From Saccharomyces mikatae IFO 1815 (lineage: Eukaryota > Ascomycota > Saccharomycetes > Saccharomycetales > Saccharomycetaceae), in contig NC_079265.1 of assembly GCF_947241705.1 (NCBI RefSeq), forward strand, positions 434,001-498,000: a stretch of 64,000 bases of DNA. Direction: 5' to 3'. The position numbers and the translations under genes are program-made. Each line of letters starts with the position of its first letter. The stretch's first letter is position 1. Below the pieces are notes generated by a model, which saw nothing but the letters and a program-made list of their open reading frames with translations, was not told where the DNA came from and ran no database searches. Shown one piece after another: positions 1 to 8,333 of the stretch.

Positions 1-882
1 TCTTTAAACGCTCTCTTTCCTCAATATTCAACCACTTTTTTCAAGATAGTTTCATTTTTTGTCATCACACCTCCGGTTTTCATACCATTGAGTGTTCTTT
101 CTAACATCTCACTCTTTGGTATTCTTTCAACAACGGGGACTGTGTTGCTCATTTGCTGTTGCGGATTATACAAGTCATCTTCACCGGGATCATTGATTAC
201 TCCAATGGAAACGAGCATGTGGCCAATCGACTTGAAGCACCTCTGTCTATCTATTGGTTTATTGAGTGCCTGTTGGGGAGGGCATGCAGTTTTTCCTAAC
301 TTGAAGACAGATATGAGACATCCGGAAAAATTTAAGGACTGTTTGAAGACAACTTATAAGATAACATCGGTCACTGACATAGGCACAGCCGTTATCGGAT
401 TTCTGATGTTCGGTAATCTGGTAAAAGATGAAATTACTAAGAATGTTTTGCTAACGGAAGGATATCCAAAATTCGTATATGGCTTGATTTCAGCACTTAT
501 GACTATCATTCCTATCGCGAAAACCCCGTTAAATGCAAGACCCATTGTTTCTGTGCTAGACGTTCTCATGCATATACAACACATAGATGAAACGGCTAGT
601 GTTTTGAAAAGAAGAGTAGCAAAAGGTCTCCGGACGTTCAATAGGATTTTCATCAATGTTGTTTTCGTTTTGATAGCTATCAATTTCCCTGAGTTTGATA
701 AGATTATTGCATTCTTAGGTGCAGGCTTGTGTTTTACAATTTGTCTCATTTTGCCGTGTTGGTTCTATTTAAGATTATGTAAGACAACTATTAAACCATG
801 GGAAAGAGTGGCCTGTCACATAACCATATGTATAAGTGTTGTATTGTCTACATTAGGAGTTGGTGCTGCGATCATCTCTTAG
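1..882 (+). CDS. AVT1: Avt1, vacuolar amino-acid transporter, 3' part only
   Basis: The frame is open from the first base of the window, so the gene is cut at its 5' end; 293 C-terminal residues are visible. S. cerevisiae Avt1 is about 602 residues, so roughly half is missing. The visible part is a polytopic membrane protein of the amino acid/auxin permease (AAAP) family with many hydrophobic segments separated by short basic loops, ending in a hydrophobic helix just before the stop. The known family member moves large neutral amino acids such as Gln, Tyr, Leu and Ile into the vacuole in exchange for protons. The name rests on sequence recognition and on the next gene being MPP10, as on S. 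cerevisiae chromosome X. The first ATG inside the window is internal and is not a start. Confidence 0.93.
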   Translation, partial: SLNALFPQYSTTFFKIVSFFVITPPVFIPLSVLSNISLFGILSTTGTVLLICCCGLYKSSSPGSLITPMETSMWPIDLKHLCLSIGLLSACWGGHAVFPNLKTDMRHPEKFKDCLKTTYKITSVTDIGTAVIGFLMFGNLVKDEITKNVLLTEGYPKFVYGLISALMTIIPIAKTPLNARPIVSVLDVLMHIQHIDETASVLKRRVAKGLRTFNRIFINVVFVLIAINFPEFDKIIAFLGAGLCFTICLILPCWFYLRLCKTTIKPWERVACHITICISVVLSTLGVGAAIIS

Positions 883-1032
883 TCAGCGACATACTTGCTA
901 TATTAAGAGATTTATTCATTTCAGTTCCTTCTGAGATGAATATCGAAAGTATAGTGTACATATTATTCGTGTAGAGTTATTTTTCTTTCATTTTCATTTT
1001 CATTTCGGTATCGGCCGTCAGAATGAACAGTA

Positions 1033-1056
1033 GAAAATTTTCTCTTTTGCGATGAG
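1033..1056 (+). promoter_or_regulatory. RRPE and PAC elements upstream of MPP10
   Basis: GAAAATTTTC (1033-1042) matches the core of the RRPE element and GCGATGAG (1049-1056) matches the PAC element. The pair lies 70-93 bp before the MPP10 start codon. RRPE (Stb3) and PAC (Dot6/Tod6) side by side are the standard promoter signature of yeast ribosome-biogenesis genes. Assignment is by motif match only. Confidence 0.75.
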
Positions 1057-1125
1057 CTTTGAAGAAGTATTGGTGTTTTATGAATAAAAGATGAGTACAC
1101 GAAGAACCTCAAGGATAGTCGCATA

Positions 1126-2901
1126 ATGTCGGAACTCGCTGAAGTTTTGAAATCTAATGCTGGCGGTATTTTATTGAAAGACCCTTCTACTACCTTTAAA
1201 GATGTCAAAACTTATATAGATTCAGTTATTAATACTTGTAAAAATGCGAACATTATAAAGAAAACAGAATTAGACGAAATCACTGTTGATGGTTTAGATG
1301 CAAATCAGATCTGGTGGCAGGTCAAACTGGTTCTTGAAAGTATTGATGGTGATTTACTTCAAGGAATTCAAGAGCTCAAAGATGTTTTCATACCTTCTTC
1401 TCACAATCCTCCTGTTGAGGACAATTCAAACATATCGTCTGGAGAAGAAAGTGCAAAAGAAGAGGCAGAGAGCTTTTCTGAAGAGGAAGCAATACTTTCT
1501 GATGAAATTTCTGTGGCTGAGAAGCAGGGCGGTGATAGTTTCTCCGAGGAGGAAGAGGAACCTATACCGGATAATAAAGAAGCAAAGACGAAGGCAGATT
1601 TTGTCGAGGAAGATAAAATATCTTCTAGGCAAGGCGAAGGGAATTCATTAACTGATCCTTATGGTATTAATGACAAATTCTTCGATCTTGAAAAATTCAA
1701 TAGAGAGACTTTAGCTTCGGAAAATTTTGATGAAGCTGCTGACGAGGGTGAAGATGCAGAGATAGATTACTTTCAAGATGTACCTTCAGATGAAGAGGAA
1801 GAGGAGGCCATTTATTATGAAGATTTTTTTGACAAACCTGGAGAGGAATCTGTGAAGAACAATCTTGACATAAATGATTCAGAAGATGATGATCAAACGA
1901 ATGAAAAGGAGTATGATTCTGTCATGGATAAAGTCAAGTTAGACTTGTTTGCTGATGAGGAGAATGAGTCAAGCGCTGAAGAAATGGGCGAAGATAGCGG
2001 CAAGAATTTATCTACTTTTGAAAAGCAACAAGTAGAGATTAGGAAACAGATAGAACAACTAGAGAAGGAGGCAGTCGCCGAGAAGAAGTGGTCTCTGAAA
2101 GGGGAAGTGAAGGCCAAGGATCGTCCTGATGATGCACTACTTACTGAGGAACTTGAATTTGATAGGACTGCAAAACCTGTACCTATAATAACAAGTGAGG
2201 TTACGGAATCATTAGAAGATATGATTAGACGGAGGATACAAGATAATAACTTTGACGATCTTTTGAGAAGAACCCTGTTAGATATCACGCGCAAGCCTCA
2301 ACGGCCTCAATTTGAACTAAGTGATACTAAATCTTCGAAGTCCTTAGCAGAAATATATGAGGATGACTACGCACGTACTGAAGATGAATCTGCTTTAAGT
2401 GAAGAACTTCAAAAGGCACATCTCGAAATATCAGAACTTTATACCGATCTGGTATATAAGTTAGATGTGCTTTCGTCAGTACACTTTATTCCTAAACCAG
2501 CAAGTACTTCTTTGGAAATTAGAGTTGAAACACCCGCTATATCGATGGAGGATGCTCAGCCTCTTTATATGTCAAATGCATCTTCTCTGGCTCCCCAAGA
2601 AATATATAATGTTGGCAAGGCAGAAAAGGAAGGAGAAATCCGCTTGAAGAATGGTGTTGCAATGTCTAAGGGAGAATTGACTAGGGAAGATAAAAACAGA
2701 TTACGCAGAGCTTTGAAAAGAAAGAAGTCGAAAGCTAATTCATCAAACCAAACCAAAAAATCCAAAAGGAATGAAGTAGTTGACGCTCTGTCAAGAGCTA
2801 AAAATATCACTGTTATCAACCAAAAGGGTGAGAAAAAGGATGTTTCTGGTAAGACTAAGAGAAACACATCGGGGACAGATATCACTAATATAAAACTCTG
2901 A
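1126..2901 (+). CDS. MPP10: Mpp10, U3 snoRNP / SSU processome subunit
   Basis: 591 residues, close to the 593 of S. cerevisiae Mpp10, starting at the first ATG after the RRPE/PAC promoter pair. Mpp10 is a nucleolar scaffold of the U3 snoRNP and, with Imp3 and Imp4, is needed for cleavage of the 35S pre-rRNA at A0, A1 and A2 and so for 18S rRNA. The protein is highly acidic, with several Glu/Asp-Ser runs in residues 100-290, followed by a Glu/Lys-rich segment predicted to be helical, the conserved RKPQRPQF region near 385, and a very basic C-terminal tail (near residues 520-560) typical of nucleolar proteins. Convergent with MRX12 downstream. Confidence 0.97.
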   Translation: MSELAEVLKSNAGGILLKDPSTTFKDVKTYIDSVINTCKNANIIKKTELDEITVDGLDANQIWWQVKLVLESIDGDLLQGIQELKDVFIPSSHNPPVEDNSNISSGEESAKEEAESFSEEEAILSDEISVAEKQGGDSFSEEEEEPIPDNKEAKTKADFVEEDKISSRQGEGNSLTDPYGINDKFFDLEKFNRETLASENFDEAADEGEDAEIDYFQDVPSDEEEEEAIYYEDFFDKPGEESVKNNLDINDSEDDDQTNEKEYDSVMDKVKLDLFADEENESSAEEMGEDSGKNLSTFEKQQVEIRKQIEQLEKEAVAEKKWSLKGEVKAKDRPDDALLTEELEFDRTAKPVPIITSEVTESLEDMIRRRIQDNNFDDLLRRTLLDITRKPQRPQFELSDTKSSKSLAEIYEDDYARTEDESALSEELQKAHLEISELYTDLVYKLDVLSSVHFIPKPASTSLEIRVETPAISMEDAQPLYMSNASSLAPQEIYNVGKAEKEGEIRLKNGVAMSKGELTREDKNRLRRALKRKKSKANSSNQTKKSKRNEVVDALSRAKNITVINQKGEKKDVSGKTKRNTSGTDITNIKL

Positions 2902-3252
2902 GCATGCAAGCAATAAAAGGTTAAGTTTGTATTTAGGTAAAAATAGTATTTCGCATAGCTACGTTAACTCAGCATTCATTATCGAACATCGAATTGTAGC
3001 ATCAGTTACTTTCTGAAGGAACAATTGAAAAATAACATATAAAATAATCTGCTTCAGTAAGTATTCCTGTTAAGATGCAGAAATCATGTTTACTCATAAA
3101 TACCAGAAGTAACTATTAGCAACCTTTTATTGGCAATTGAATGACTGTATAGTGTTTTAAAAAAAAGGGTATCGAAAAAAAATCTTGCTAGCACTATATA
3201 TGGTGGCATTTACGAAATAAGTGCGCGTGTATAAACGTAATCTAGTGCTAAG
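2902..3252. other. Convergent intergenic region MPP10 / MRX12
   Basis: 351 bp between two facing stop codons. It is AT-rich, with short TATATA-like and A-rich tracts that could serve 3'-end processing on both strands. I see no tRNA, LTR or convincing small ORF. A 10-of-11 match to the ARS consensus can be read on the minus strand near 3040; it is too weak to call. Confidence 0.5.
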
Positions 3253-4812
3253 TTACACGTTCTCCATATAATGTACTATCTTAGATTGCATAACCTCTTT
3301 GCTTTTCTTAACTTCTAAGGCCTCTCCATATTGTAACAAAAGCTTTTTTATTCTTTTGGCAGCGGTTGGTCCTGATATCACCTTCTCCCCTAGGGCACCA
3401 TCAAATATAACCCTTGCAAAATCGGCATCATCTTTGGATAAGAAAGCCAAAATAAGCGATTCAGTTAGTACATCACTCTCTGCAATGTCTGTGGAAGCAT
3501 CCTTATCTCTTTTAGCTTTAGGTATATTAGAGTTATAAATCTTGAGAGATAAATCGATATTCGTTCTCGCGTTGGCGACAACTAACACACTTTGAGCTTT
3601 ACTTTTAAGTTTACCATCGATATTGTCTTTAATAAAAGCTTCTGAATACTGAAGCATTTTTTCATTACCTGTTCTATAGCCCTCGCAGCAAAGCGTTAAA
3701 AACGCTTCAAACATTAAGTCATCTTCATTGTTTTCAAATTTCAAGAGGTACTCGTGGTACAACTCAAAAAATAAAGAAATTTTTCCTTTAAAAGCTCCAG
3801 TTATTCTTAGTAGCTTAAGTGCTAATTTTAAATCCTTTTTGTCTGCGTTCTTTTCTTGAATTTCTAAAAACAATTTTCTGAATGCAGTTTCTGTTTTGCG
3901 TGCATTCTCCTCTGGAAATTTAAAGCTCCAATTATCGTGACACTGCAATTTAACCATCTCTATCTCTTCCTCCATCTTGCCGATAATTTCTTTTTCTTCT
4001 TCAGTTAATTGTATCATATCTTTTTCACCTAGGACTGCTATACACTTATGCAGAACTATTGGATCGGCTATTATGTTATTAAGTGGATAATAATTATAAA
4101 TTTCATAAATTTGGTATGGTGTCATTTCATTAGCATACTTATCAAAAAAGTTCAACGGTATCTTATAATTGAGCACAGAGGTTAAAACATCTGGAATTCC
4201 GTTATCTATTGCGTAAATAAGAATAGATTCTATGAGATTTGGAGATACAATATAACTTGGGGAAAAGTGCTCAATTAAATAGAGACATCTAACGAGATCT
4301 TGGTGAGTTAAGCTTTTTTTTCCATCGACTTTTTCAGCCTTGTCAAACTTGATAATTTTATCTAAAACCACTTCAATTAATTCATCAGGAACATTTTCAA
4401 TTGAAGCCTTATATTGTATGAAAAGTTCCCAAGAACTCTGTACTCTACCCGGATTGTTCTTGATAATTTGCTTTATGGCGGAAAGTGATGGTTTTATATC
4501 AAGCTCACGCAAATTATTAGAGTGAATTGTTGCAATACTGTAGTCAAGATCACTTAAGTTTTCTATCATTAAGTTGTGCATCACGGCCGCATATTCTTTA
4601 GGAACTTCTAATTTGTTTAAATTTTCGATAACATTTTGCGATAGAGAGTATGGGTCAAAAGTAGCTATATTTTCAGGCAAATGGCGGCGAATAGGATCGA
4701 AAGAAGGATGGATTAGAAGGTTTTTGATAATGTTTTTCCTGTTTGAATGAGATATTAAAGAGTACAACCTCCTGTTGGCCAAAGTAGCAACTGAGCGAAA
4801 GGAACGTAACAT
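3253..4812 (-). CDS. MRX12: Mrx12, mitochondrial MIOREX-associated protein
   Basis: YJR003C homologue. From the ATG at 4812 the product is 519 residues, the length I recall for S. cerevisiae, beginning MLRSFRSVATLANRRLYS. That N-terminus is Arg/Ser/Ala-rich and free of acids, a typical mitochondrial presequence. An in-frame ATG 17 codons upstream (4863) could add residues; I chose the inner start for its length and for the quality of the presequence. The rest is helical, with no motif I can name. The S. cerevisiae protein has been found with mitochondrial gene-expression assemblies (MIOREX); its molecular role is not established. Convergent with MPP10, tandem with SAG1. Confidence 0.9.
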   Translation of the reverse strand: MLRSFRSVATLANRRLYSLISHSNRKNIIKNLLIHPSFDPIRRHLPENIATFDPYSLSQNVIENLNKLEVPKEYAAVMHNLMIENLSDLDYSIATIHSNNLRELDIKPSLSAIKQIIKNNPGRVQSSWELFIQYKASIENVPDELIEVVLDKIIKFDKAEKVDGKKSLTHQDLVRCLYLIEHFSPSYIVSPNLIESILIYAIDNGIPDVLTSVLNYKIPLNFFDKYANEMTPYQIYEIYNYYPLNNIIADPIVLHKCIAVLGEKDMIQLTEEEKEIIGKMEEEIEMVKLQCHDNWSFKFPEENARKTETAFRKLFLEIQEKNADKKDLKLALKLLRITGAFKGKISLFFELYHEYLLKFENNEDDLMFEAFLTLCCEGYRTGNEKMLQYSEAFIKDNIDGKLKSKAQSVLVVANARTNIDLSLKIYNSNIPKAKRDKDASTDIAESDVLTESLILAFLSKDDADFARVIFDGALGEKVISGPTAAKRIKKLLLQYGEALEVKKSKEVMQSKIVHYMENV

Positions 4813-5190
4813 TATCTGGGTGGCAGATGGCTGACTAACATTACAAAAGTAGTTCTTTATCATACTATTTTATGCCTTAGAGAATATAATTTTTTCGATT
4901 AGTTTCAGCCGTCGAAAAACTTAGTTATGTTATTCCAACAGCTTTCGGGTAATGAAGTGTAATATGCACATTTTCAAACTACTCTTCCATCACCAAAATG
5001 TAAAAACGCTGGCAACTTAAATAAGAATGGAATCTTAAATGAAAAAAGGATGAGAACTAAAAAAGCATATATACTAGGTAAGATATAAAGTGTCCATTTG
5101 ATTATGGTTTGAGAAAGTAAAAAATAGAAGCGGATAAGCAAAAAGAATTTCGTAGTCCTTAATTGGTGCAGACGTTATACAGTATTTGTA
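4813..5190. other. Intergenic: MRX12 promoter and SAG1 3' region
   Basis: 378 bp upstream of MRX12 and downstream of SAG1, both on the minus strand. AT-rich; the part nearest SAG1 has TATATA and A-rich stretches suitable for a yeast 3' end. I recognise no specific factor site, RNA gene or LTR. Confidence 0.45.
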
Positions 5191-7287
5191 CTAATATAAC
5201 AAATACGATAACACCAAGAAAAATATGGAACCAAGCTCAGTTGAGGAAAATGTAGAAGCTTTACCTTCATAAATTGAAATGGTAATAGAGGTGGATGCGA
5301 AACTCTGTCGCGAATTAAAGGCTTCGCTGCTCGATGTGGAAGAATAATATGGCTTCAAGGTTGACCCTAAAGAAGTATCAATTTTTGTGCTTTGAAATGA
5401 GGCTACTGTTTCACTTGAAGAACCGTGACCAGTTGTAGGCGATGTCAAAATAGTATACTCAAAGTATGTCGTAGTTTTTGTTTCCGTAGATGTATTAAGT
5501 ATTGGCCCCAAAGTTGGCGCAAAAATGGATTTTGATAATGATTTTCTTTCATACATAGACGATGTATGTGAAACTGACATAGAAAAGGAAGGATTGAGTA
5601 GATGTGTGCTGCTACAAGATGCATTCAAGAAGGTCTTCTTAGTGGATACAAAAGTTGACTCTTTGGGGTAAACAGAACTAATATCGATAATAGTCGGAGT
5701 TTGCATCTTGACAATTGAAGCGTCCGACGTTTCAATCGCTGTGGATGGTGAGATTAGTGATGTGCTGTTGATAATTGCAGAAGAAGAAGGAGAACTTAAG
5801 TACGAAATAAGTGTTTTCACACTACTTGTCCATTCAGCTGTTGAAGTCAGTTTTTTGTTGGGTGTCTCCACATGAGTAATCGCTTCTGATGTAGTTTGAC
5901 TACCTGAACCAACTGAGAAGATGGATTCGGTAGACTCGGTGGAATACGTGCTAGTGTGTGTAGTTTTCCAATCAGAAGTATTGGTTGGGGTCGATTTTGT
6001 ACTCGGGGTCTCCAAATGGATAATCACCTCTGAGGTGGTATGACTTCTTGTACCAACTGAGAAGATGGATTCAGTGGACTTGGTAGAATACGCGCTAGTG
6101 TGTGTAGTTTTCCAATCAGAAGTATTGGTTGGGGTCGATTTTGTACTCGGGGTCTCCAAATAGATAATCACCTCTGAGGTGGTATGACTTCTTGTACCAA
6201 CTGAGAAGGTGGATTCAGTGGACTCGGTAGAATACGCGCTAGTGTGTGTACTTGTCAAACCAATTGTTGAGGTTGATGTATACGGGTCTTTGACGCTGGC
6301 GGTAGCAAAGTTCTGACCCTGATAAACAATAAATTCCCTAGTGGTTGAAAATTCTCTAGTGTATGTAGTATTTGCCATAGTATCGAAACATGTGTACTGA
6401 AATTCCAAAGCATGATCTATGGTGTTTGTACCAACCGGAAGTGATTGTAATGCATTAACCCATAGCATCTCTCCGTCACCTAGTTCTTCGTCGAGTGTAA
6501 CCCACAAATTGCTACCAAAACAAGTAACTTCTGCATGTGTATCATTGTAGCTTTGTGGGAACCACCAATCGTTAAAATCATTGGATGAGTAAACCTGAAC
6601 AGAAGAACAATCCAGGTTAACATTGTGGTTGGAATTGTCGTAATCAATCTTTTCAGTACCTCCTAAGAAATGCCCATTTGGACAGCGCATACCCAAATGA
6701 TAACTTTCAAAAGAACCGTAGCCGGTTGTACGCCCAGAATGCAAAACATTTTCCGTAAAAGAAGTGGAATCAAAATTTACCACATCAGACAGTTGATCAC
6801 CAAGTTGAACAAGCATAGGTCCAGATTTGAAAAACTTTGCATTTTCTAATTCATACTTATATTTGGAAATACCGTTGCTAAAATTAAGGGAAAATGTTAT
6901 GGAACCGTCAATCGTATTGTAAGAAGACAAATCAGTTTGTGCTGTACATGTAAAAACAGTGTTTTCGTACAAGTACGCAGCTTGTTGCGAAACATAACAT
7001 TTAAAAGCCTCCGTACCATCCTTCAAAGAAATAGTAGTTGTTTGTGATGTATCTGATAACTTAATCCTATAAATATGTGGCATTGATAATGAAAATTCAT
7101 CACCCTTTAAGACAGTAGAGGCATCCGCAATAGTGAAATCAAAACTGGCGGTCCAGCCTTGGTCGGGTTGTGTATTGGCAGTCAGTGGGGCAATTTCTAA
7201 ATTAGAAAACGAAATCTCATTAATGTTAGCAGCCGACGTCAGTATTAAGAAAGAAAGCCATAAAGTGATATTAAGGAAAGTAAGCAT
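5191..7287 (-). CDS. SAG1: Sag1, alpha-agglutinin, GPI-anchored adhesin
   Basis: 698 residues from the ATG at 7287, beginning MLTFLNITLWLSFLILTSA, a good secretion signal. Codons further upstream are open but hold no ATG. Residues ~20-330 match the immunoglobulin-like ligand-binding region of S. cerevisiae alpha-agglutinin, which is displayed on MATalpha cells and binds the a-agglutinin subunit Aga2 during mating. Residues from ~340 on are a Ser/Thr-rich, heavily O-glycosylated stalk. The C-terminus is a hydrophobic segment after a small-residue region, a GPI-anchor signal. The S. cerevisiae protein is 650 residues; most of the extra length here is a tandem 48-residue stalk repeat (5824-6249). 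Expression should be alpha-cell-specific and pheromone-induced; a matching Mcm1-alpha1 site lies upstream. Confidence 0.97.
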   Translation of the reverse strand: MLTFLNITLWLSFLILTSAANINEISFSNLEIAPLTANTQPDQGWTASFDFTIADASTVLKGDEFSLSMPHIYRIKLSDTSQTTTISLKDGTEAFKCYVSQQAAYLYENTVFTCTAQTDLSSYNTIDGSITFSLNFSNGISKYKYELENAKFFKSGPMLVQLGDQLSDVVNFDSTSFTENVLHSGRTTGYGSFESYHLGMRCPNGHFLGGTEKIDYDNSNHNVNLDCSSVQVYSSNDFNDWWFPQSYNDTHAEVTCFGSNLWVTLDEELGDGEMLWVNALQSLPVGTNTIDHALEFQYTCFDTMANTTYTREFSTTREFIVYQGQNFATASVKDPYTSTSTIGLTSTHTSAYSTESTESTFSVGTRSHTTSEVIIYLETPSTKSTPTNTSDWKTTHTSAYSTKSTESIFSVGTRSHTTSEVIIHLETPSTKSTPTNTSDWKTTHTSTYSTESTESIFSVGSGSQTTSEAITHVETPNKKLTSTAEWTSSVKTLISYLSSPSSSAIINSTSLISPSTAIETSDASIVKMQTPTIIDISSVYPKESTFVSTKKTFLNASCSSTHLLNPSFSMSVSHTSSMYERKSLSKSIFAPTLGPILNTSTETKTTTYFEYTILTSPTTGHGSSSETVASFQSTKIDTSLGSTLKPYYSSTSSSEAFNSRQSFASTSITISIYEGKASTFSSTELGSIFFLVLSYLLY
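5824..6249 (-). repeat. Three 144-bp tandem repeats in the SAG1 stalk
   Basis: A 144-bp (48-codon) unit is repeated head to tail, as seen from the anchor AACTGA at 5911, 6055 and 6199, exactly 144 bp apart. In reading order the copies span 6249-6106, 6105-5962 and 5961 to about 5824. The first two are almost identical; the third diverges in its second half and is two codons shorter. Each unit encodes a Ser/Thr-rich stretch containing THTS.YST.STES and HTTSEVI or a close variant. Confidence 0.9.
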
Positions 7288-8333
7288 TCTTAAAACTGGC
7301 AGATTGTTGTGATTCCTTCGCGATAGCCATGTTAAACGAGACAAATAATACTGAGCAGTTATAAGGGTTCAATAACTACTAAAATCAACGAAGAGTTAGT
7401 TGGTATATTTATAGTAGCTAGAGTGTATTTTTTTGGTTCACATTATTCTCATCCGCCAAAGATAAGTTTCGTTACATGATCAAACAATTTTATTATGAAG
7501 TGTTTTAGAGCCCTCAAGTGCGGTTCTTAGAGCATAAAGTAACAGGCAGCTGAATTGATGCGGTAGAAAAGAAAAAACTACGAGACATGCAGCACATTCG
7601 ACCTTTCATTATTAAGCGGAAGTGGTAGATTTTTCACCTCTTAACTTCCTAATTGGGTCATCAATGAATTGCAAAACAGAGCGAAAATGGAGAAGGTTCC
7701 TACAATTGCCCCACAATGTGCAAGGTGTACTTAATCGTTCCGTTTCAGTACTAGGCATCGAAACTTGTTCCTTATTCTATTTCAAGTGACCGCGGATGAA
7801 ACTAAATTAGATATGACGATGAAGTTTGAAACGTAATCATAGAGAACAAGAGTTTCAAACCACTACCTATGGAAATACCCGCTTTTAAGTATCTTGGCAA
7901 TGGATAGAAGATAGTGCATGCACTTCTCAAGGCCTTTCCTCATATAATTGTATATTTTTCGTAGAGTTGCAGTTGAGCTGCTATTCTCAATTGAACTCCC
8001 CTTTAAGTACAGTACGGCCTATCAAAGTCAAGGGTTAGAAAGAGGGGAAATCAGAAACATATTGTAAGTTCAAAATAGTATTCATTGTTGATATAAGCTG
8101 CTTTCTTTTATTATCAAGATATTATTCTCAGTACCATCTTGAACTACTCAATTAGAATATATTTTGTTTGCCGGGTACCCCTCAATAAATGTTCAAGAAA
8201 TAGGAGATTGTTCAGGTCAATTATAGTATAGAATAGTGATTTACCTGGTACCGTAGAAAACAATTGAAGCCGCCGCTCGAGAAGGAACCAAGAAAGGAAG
8301 ACTTGATTTATTTCAAATAACAGATATTTTCTC
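7288..8333. other. Divergent intergenic region SAG1 / APL1
   Basis: 1046 bp holding the promoters of SAG1 (leftward) and APL1 (rightward). Besides the Mcm1-alpha1 site there are two near-matches to the Ste12 pheromone element, TGAAACG at 7828-7834 and TTTGAAACT (reverse strand) near 7851-7859; neither is a perfect TGAAACA. A 63-codon ATG ORF on the minus strand (8144-8335) overlaps the APL1 start and has no supporting feature. No LTR or tRNA seen. Confidence 0.5.
7645..7666 (-). promoter_or_regulatory. Mcm1-alpha1 (P'Q-type) site of SAG1
   Basis: CCTAATTGGG (7649-7658) fits the Mcm1 P-box pattern CC(C/T)(A/T)3NN(A/G)G. It is followed after three bases by CAATG, part of the alpha1-binding Q half found in alpha-specific promoters. 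The site is about 360 bp upstream of the SAG1 ATG. In S. cerevisiae, alpha-specific genes are switched on by Mcm1 together with alpha1 at such composite sites. Confidence 0.72.

Noticed and set aside
7288-7344. N-terminal extension of SAG1
   Set aside because: The upstream codons have only TTG as a possible start; the signal peptide begins at the ATG at 7287.
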